Shown here piece after piece: positions 59,865 to 64,000 of a DNA stretch of 64,000 nucleotides (positions are counted from its first letter, which is position 1; the number at the start of each line of letters is the position of its first letter). The notes under the pieces are model-generated. The model made no database searches. It was not told where the DNA came from and worked only from the letters and a program-made list of their open reading frames with translations. This stretch comes from Xanthobacter oligotrophicus (GTDB lineage: Bacteria > Pseudomonadota > Alphaproteobacteria > Rhizobiales > Xanthobacteraceae): positions 248,001-312,000 of the forward strand of contig NZ_VTTL01000006.1 in NCBI RefSeq assembly GCF_008364685.1, written 5' to 3'. A program made the position numbers and the translations under genes.

Positions 59865-61211
59865 ATGTCCAGCACCGTTTTCGATTCACTCCTGTTCCGC
59901 GACATGTTCGGTACCCCCGCCATGCGCGCGGTCTTCACCGACGAGGCCCTTGTCGACCGTTATCTCGAGGCGGAAGCGGCGCTGGCCCGCGCCGAGGCGA
60001 AGCTGGGGCTGATCCCCGCCGCCGCGGGAGAGAAGATCGATGCCGCCTGCCGCAGCATCGAGATCGACTTTGAACGCCTGCGCCGCGAGACCGAGATCGT
60101 CGGCTATCCCATCCTGCCGCTGGTGCACCAGCTCGCCGAGGCGGCCGGCGATGCGGGAGGCTTCGTGCACTGGGGCGCGACCACGCAGGACATCATGGAC
60201 ACGGCCAACGTGCTCCAGATCCGCGCCGCACTCGATCTCGTCGAAGCCGATATCAAGGCCCTGCAGGACATCCTCGCCCGCCTCGCCAAGCGGCACCGCG
60301 ACACGCCCATGGCCGGCCGCACCCATCTCCAGCAGGCCCTGCCAGTCACGTTCGGCTACAAGGTGGCGGTCTGGCTTTCCTCCATCGACCGCCACGCCGC
60401 GCGCCTTGCCGGTATCCGCGAGCGCGTGCTGTTCGGCGAGTTCTCCGGCGCGGCCGGAACCCTCGCCTCCATCGGCGAGGGCGGGCTCGATGTGCAGGCG
60501 GCCTATTGCGCGGAGCTGGGCCTCGCCCAGCCGCCCATCACCTGGCATGTGGCGCGCGACGGCATCGCCGAGGTGATCTGCTATCTCGGCCTCGTCACCG
60601 GATCGCTCGCCAAGATCGCCACCGACGTGATGCTGATGATGGCGACCGAGTTCGGCGAGGTCTCCGAACCCTTCGTCCACGGCCGCGGCGCCTCCTCCAC
60701 CATGCCGCAGAAGCGCAATCCCATCTCCTGCGAGCTGATCCTTGCCGCGGCGAAATCGGTGCGCCAGCAGGTGGCCACCGCTCTCGACGGCATGATCCAC
60801 GACTTCGAGCGGGCCACCGGCCCCTGGCACCTCGAATGGATCGCAATCCCCGAGAGCTTCATCCTGACCGCATCCGCCCTGGCGAACGCCCGCTACATGC
60901 TGGACGGGCTGGTGGTCCACGAGGCGCGCATGCGCGCCAATCTCGATCTGACCGGCGGCCTGATCGTCGCGGAGGCCGTGATGATGGCCGCCGCCCCGAA
61001 GCTGGGCCGCCAGCATGCCCATGACGTTGTCTACGAAGCCTGCCGTGTCGCCATCGAAGGCGCGAAGAAGCTGGCCGATGTGCTCAAGGCGAACCCGGAC
61101 GTGGTCGCCGCCCTCGGAAGCCCCGAGGCGGTCGACCATGCCTGCGACCCGGTGAACTATCTCGGCCTCTCCGCCGAGATGACCGACCGCGTCGTGGCCG
61201 GCCGCGCCTGA
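59865..61211 (+). CDS. Fumarase-superfamily lyase, adenylosuccinate lyase/CMLE-like
   Basis: 448 residues from ATG 59865 with GGGAGG upstream. Three superfamily regions are visible: AGRTHLQQALPVTFGYKVAV, FVHWGATTQDIMDTANVLQI and the mobile loop with catalytic Ser in GRGASSTMPQKRNPISCE. At 448 residues it resembles the long CMLE/adenylosuccinate lyase group that cleaves C-N or C-O bonds releasing fumarate or a cyclised product. The window already has a short-type pcaB, and the next gene is a dicarboxylate symporter, so it probably acts on an imported dicarboxylate or N-substituted aspartate rather than in the pca pathway. Substrate unknown. Confidence 0.75.
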   Translation: MSSTVFDSLLFRDMFGTPAMRAVFTDEALVDRYLEAEAALARAEAKLGLIPAAAGEKIDAACRSIEIDFERLRRETEIVGYPILPLVHQLAEAAGDAGGFVHWGATTQDIMDTANVLQIRAALDLVEADIKALQDILARLAKRHRDTPMAGRTHLQQALPVTFGYKVAVWLSSIDRHAARLAGIRERVLFGEFSGAAGTLASIGEGGLDVQAAYCAELGLAQPPITWHVARDGIAEVICYLGLVTGSLAKIATDVMLMMATEFGEVSEPFVHGRGASSTMPQKRNPISCELILAAAKSVRQQVATALDGMIHDFERATGPWHLEWIAIPESFILTASALANARYMLDGLVVHEARMRANLDLTGGLIVAEAVMMAAAPKLGRQHAHDVVYEACRVAIEGAKKLADVLKANPDVVAALGSPEAVDHACDPVNYLGLSAEMTDRVVAGRA

Positions 61212-61279
61212 CACAACACAAAAATGCAACGGGGCCTGCCGGCGGGAGCCCGGCAGGTCATCCAGAGGGAGGATGCTCC

Positions 61280-62662
61280 ATGTCCAGCATTTCGCATTCG
61301 TCGGCCTCGCCGCCAAAGAAGAAGCCCATGTGGAAGGGGCTTGGCTTCCAGGTCGGCGTCTCCATGGTCCTCGGCGTCGTGGTCGGGCTCATCTGGCCGG
61401 AATTCGGCGCGTCGCTGAAGCTTCTCGGCGATATCTTCCTGCGTCTCATCAAGACTGCAGTGGCCCCGCTCGTGTTCCTCACCGTCGTGGCCGGCATCGC
61501 CGCTGCGGGGGATTTCAAGCGCGTGGGCAAGGTGGGGCTCACCGCCACCATCTATTTCGAAATCGTCTCCACCATCGCCATCGTCTATGGCCTTGCCGCG
61601 GCCTATCTCTTCAATGTCGGCCGCGGCATGGGCCATGTCGCTGCTTCCCAGCAGGCGGAAAAGGGAGCGGCGAACGCGGCGAAGCTCGCCTCCCAATCCC
61701 ACACCACCTTCGACCAGTTCCTGCTCAACGTCTTCCCCGACAATTTCGTCGGCGCTTTCGCGAAGGGCGAACTGCTCCAGGTCCTGGTCATCGCCATCAT
61801 CTTCGGCGCGGCATTGCTCTCGCTGAAGCCGGACAAGCGCGCGCCCATCGAGAGCGGGCTCGCCTCCATCTCCAACGCCTTCTTCGAGTTCATCCACCTC
61901 ATCATGAAGCTCGCCCCCGTGGGCACGTTCGGCGCGGTGGCCTATGCGGTGGGAGCGAACGGGACCGACGTGCTCATCGCCCTCGCCTGGCTGGTGCTGA
62001 GCTTCTACCTCACCATCATCGGCTTCATCGCCATCGTGCTCGGGGCGATCTGCCTGATCTTCCGCATCAACCTTTTCGGGCTTCTGCGCTACATCAAGGA
62101 CGAGATCATCGTGGTGCTGGGCACCGCCTCCTCGGAGAGCGTCCTGCCGAAGCTGCTGGAGAAGCTGCCCGGCTATGGCGCCTCGCGGCAGGCGGTCGGC
62201 CTGGTGATGCCCACGGGCTACGCCTTCAACCTCGACGGCACCTCCATCTACATGGGCATGGGCGTCGTGTTCCTGAGCCATGCCTACGGCATCGACATCA
62301 CCTGGACGCAGCTCGGCACGCTGATGGCCATCATGCTGCTCACCTCCAAGGGCGCGGCGACGGTGTCCGGAGGCACCTTCGTGGTGTTCGCGGCCACCGT
62401 AACGGCCTCGGGCTTCATCCCCGTGGAAGGGCTGGCGCTCCTGTTCGGCGTCTACCGCTTCATGTCCATGGCGGTGGCCACCTGCAACGTGGTCGGCAAC
62501 TGCGTCGCCACCATCGTCACCGCCAAGCTTTGCGGCGAGTTCGATCCCGCCAAGGCTGCCCTCGCCAACCGTGATCCGCAGGCAGCGGAACGCGCGATCG
62601 TCTCCGAGTTCGAGCTTGCGGCTCCTGCCGAGGGGGAGCGGCCGGCAATGGCCACCACCTGA
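61280..62662 (+). CDS. Dicarboxylate/amino acid:cation symporter (DAACS family)
   Basis: 460 residues from ATG 61280. DctA/GltP-type: hydrophobic N-terminal helices with FLRLIKTAVAPLVFLTVVAG, the VVLGTASSESVLPKLLEKL re-entrant motif, VMPTGYAFNLDGTSIYMGM substrate site and LLTSKGAATVSGGTFVVFAA. C-terminal acidic tail. It imports C4-dicarboxylates or acidic amino acids with Na+ or H+. Same direction as the lyase gene and 68 bp behind it, under the same GntR-type operators. Confidence 0.88.
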   Translation: MSSISHSSASPPKKKPMWKGLGFQVGVSMVLGVVVGLIWPEFGASLKLLGDIFLRLIKTAVAPLVFLTVVAGIAAAGDFKRVGKVGLTATIYFEIVSTIAIVYGLAAAYLFNVGRGMGHVAASQQAEKGAANAAKLASQSHTTFDQFLLNVFPDNFVGAFAKGELLQVLVIAIIFGAALLSLKPDKRAPIESGLASISNAFFEFIHLIMKLAPVGTFGAVAYAVGANGTDVLIALAWLVLSFYLTIIGFIAIVLGAICLIFRINLFGLLRYIKDEIIVVLGTASSESVLPKLLEKLPGYGASRQAVGLVMPTGYAFNLDGTSIYMGMGVVFLSHAYGIDITWTQLGTLMAIMLLTSKGAATVSGGTFVVFAATVTASGFIPVEGLALLFGVYRFMSMAVATCNVVGNCVATIVTAKLCGEFDPAKAALANRDPQAAERAIVSEFELAAPAEGERPAMATT

Positions 62663-62712
62663 TCCCAGCCGCGCCGCTCGGCCTCAAGCGTCGAGTTGAA
62701 GCATCACAACGC

Positions 62713-62745
62713 ACGGACGCGATGGCGAACGACCATCGCGTCCGT
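62713..62745 (+). terminator. Strong hairpin after the symporter gene
   Basis: Perfect 13-bp inverted repeat ACGGACGCGATGG/CCATCGCGTCCGT with a 7-base loop, 50 bp after the symporter stop. No T-run follows, so it may stop transcription only with help or protect the 3' end. Confidence 0.6.
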
Positions 62746-62915
62746 GGCAGACGGGCGAGCCCTGACAGAGGGGCTGCCTTTCGCCGCCAACTCGCCACCG
62801 GGCAATGGCGCTAAGTCGGCATTCAGCTTCGCGCCGATTCCGTTGAAAAAGTCGGCGTTGCTGCCGGGACGACGTCCCGATTCAGTCGTCCTTGTGATGG
62901 GAGGGCCGGCCGGCG

Positions 62916-63101
62916 ATGGGTGAGCGGACGGTGATGCAGCGGGCGCTTTTTTACGCGTTCAGCCTCGAACGCCACGTTCCCGCTGGCTGCCTCGTGCGGG
63001 CTCTCCACCGGCTTGTGGACCTCGCCGGCATCCCGGCCTTCCTCGCTCGCTTTCCCAAGGTGCAGCTGCAGATCATCGCAGCGGATCGGCCCGAAACCTG
63101 A
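62916..63101 (+). pseudogene. N-terminal remnant of an IS1182/IS5-type transposase
   Basis: About 50 codons, VMQRALFYAFSLERHVPAGC and LVRALHRLVDLAGIPAFLA, match the usual beginning of DUF772-type transposases (QRALFYEFSLEDHVPADHLL type). It ends abruptly within 40 bp of the second remnant. No inverted terminal repeat was recognised. Confidence 0.62.
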
Positions 63102-63274
63102 TCGCCGATCGCGGCTACGACTGCGCCTCGTTCCGGGATGCCCTTGTTGCAAAGGGGAACGAGCCCTTCGCCTACGACAAGGCTCTCTGCCGGCAGCGGC
63201 ACAAGGTCGAAAACCTCTTCGCCAGGCTCAAGGACTGGCGCCGCATCGCCGCGGCCCTCATCTTCTGGCTCTGA
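63098..63274 (+). pseudogene. C-terminal remnant of an IS5-family transposase
   Basis: 59 codons from an internal Leu: LIADRGYDCASFRDALVAKG, then ALCRQRHKVENLFARLKDWR, RIAAALIFWL and a stop. This is the DDE C-terminal part (Y-x-x-R-H-x-V-E-N-x-F-x-R-L-K-D-W-R-R-I) of IS5/IS427 enzymes, but with internal losses (the basic segment before the YRQRH motif and most of the sequence between DWRRI and FWL). Together with the preceding remnant it marks a dead IS insertion. Confidence 0.68.
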
Positions 63275-63454
63275 TGAGTGAGTTCCGAGCCTGAGCCGGT
63301 ACCGGAACCGGCGCGCATCACCTCCGGATATCTCCCGTGGCCACTTTGGTGGTACGGCCGGCCACGCACTGCTCACCGCCATCTTTTATGAAGATCCGAT
63401 TCCGGTCAGGACCGCAACATCCGCCCCTGGCACCCCATCCGTCTTGGCGGCGCG

Positions 63455-64000
63455 CTACCGCTCGGCGGGGATGGGAACAGGCTGCGGGGGGCTCGACGGG
63501 GTGGCGTATCGGCTCGGGGGGCGGGGGAGGCCGAGGCGGTCGCGCAGTGTACCGGGGGCGTAGGCGGTCTTGTAGAGGCCCCGTGCCTGGAGGATCGGCA
63601 CCACGCCGTCGACGAAGTCCTCGAGACCGCCCGGCAGATAGGGCACCATGACGTTGAAGCCGTCGGCGGCGCCGTCGAGGAACCAGCGCTCCAGCGTGTC
63701 GGCCACCTGCACGGGGCTGCCCACCACCACCAGGTGGCCGCGCCCGGCGGCGACGATCCGCGCCAGCTCGCGCACGGTGAGCTTTTCGTTGCGCGCGAGG
63801 CCGGTGAGGAGCTCGGTGCGGCTCTTCATGGCGTCCGACGTGCTCAGCTCGGGCAGCGGCTCATCCAGCGGCAGGCCGGACACGTCGTGCCCAAGGAAGA
63901 AGGACAGCAGCGGCAGTGCCTGCTCCATGTCCACGAGGCTCTGCAGGTGGTCGAATTTCGCCCGCGACTGCGCCTCGGTGGCGCCGAGGATGGGCAGCAC
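63455..64000 (-). CDS. C-terminal part of an LLM-class flavin monooxygenase (NtaA/SnaA/DszA type), cut by window edge
   Basis: 181 residues visible; the frame is open at the right edge. ELARIVAAGRGHLVVVGSPV and QVADTLERWFLDGAADGFNV, then MVPYLPGGLEDFVDGVVPIL and GTLRDRLGLPRPP are the standard end of FMNH2-dependent monooxygenases of the nitrilotriacetate/pristinamycin/dibenzothiophene-sulfone group. It would need a flavin reductase, not seen. Possible substrates are organosulfur or aminopolycarboxylate compounds. Confidence 0.85.
   Translation of the reverse strand: MLPILGATEAQSRAKFDHLQSLVDMEQALPLLSFFLGHDVSGLPLDEPLPELSTSDAMKSRTELLTGLARNEKLTVRELARIVAAGRGHLVVVGSPVQVADTLERWFLDGAADGFNVMVPYLPGGLEDFVDGVVPILQARGLYKTAYAPGTLRDRLGLPRPPSRYATPSSPPQPVPIPAER

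Overview
High-GC window with dense overlapping operons. The protein families (PcaQ/PobR regulators, Liv-type ABC transporters, RIME-like intergenic repeat, P4-type integrases) suggest an alphaproteobacterium of the Hyphomicrobiales, perhaps near Xanthobacteraceae; this is inferred from gene content only. The left third is a stacked integration site and the right two thirds are a catabolic region for sugar acids and (hydro)aromatic acids.

Positions 1-3,912 are the right end of a first element: the tail of a restriction-modification locus (methylase-like protein plus PD-(D/E)XK nuclease), a 59-residue HTH protein and a P4-type integrase. An 18-bp sequence that looks like the 3' end of a tRNA-Ser gene occurs at 3,895-3,912 and again at 21,892-21,909. 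These copies bound a second element of about 18.0 kb. It carries its own integrase with repeated arm-type sites at both ends, an AlpA-like excisionase, a divergent XRE regulator, a primase-polymerase/DUF3987 replication protein, a set of small proteins, two large virion/ejection-like proteins, a short TerS-like gene and a secreted trypsin-like protease. No large terminase, portal, capsid or tail gene is visible, so it looks like a phage satellite or a strongly reduced prophage. A decayed third integrase (22,073-22,700) runs away from the same junction and is fused to a transporter remnant.

Positions 23,319-29,329 hold a galactarate/glucarate catabolic operon (garR, garL, garD, MFS permease) with a divergent FadR-type regulator. 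Positions 29,662-39,050 hold an old yellow enzyme, a MATE remnant, pobR/pobA (4-hydroxybenzoate to protocatechuate) and the upper protocatechuate branch (pcaB, pcaQ, pcaC, pcaH, pcaG, pcaK). pcaD, pcaIJ and pcaF are not in the window.

Positions 39,108-57,000 hold two leftward operons of similar make-up. Operon I (IclR-controlled, 56,975 to 45,296) has a Liv-type ABC transporter in which permease and both ATPases are one 842-residue chain, a shikimate-dehydrogenase-like enzyme, two 3-ketosteroid-dehydrogenase-like flavoproteins, a NIPSNAP protein, a TIM-barrel isomerase/dehydratase-like protein, an SDR remnant and an epimerase. Operon II (AraC-controlled, 44,133 to 39,108) has a third such flavoprotein, an orphan solute-binding protein, a NIPSNAP protein and two SDRs. 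Next to pob/pca, the most economical reading is that they import alicyclic (hydroaromatic) acids and dehydrogenate them to 4-hydroxybenzoate or protocatechuate.

Positions 58,251-64,000 hold RND/outer-membrane-factor debris, a GntR-type regulator with three operator copies in front of a fumarase-superfamily lyase and a dicarboxylate symporter, transposase debris, and the C-terminus of an LLM flavin monooxygenase at the edge.
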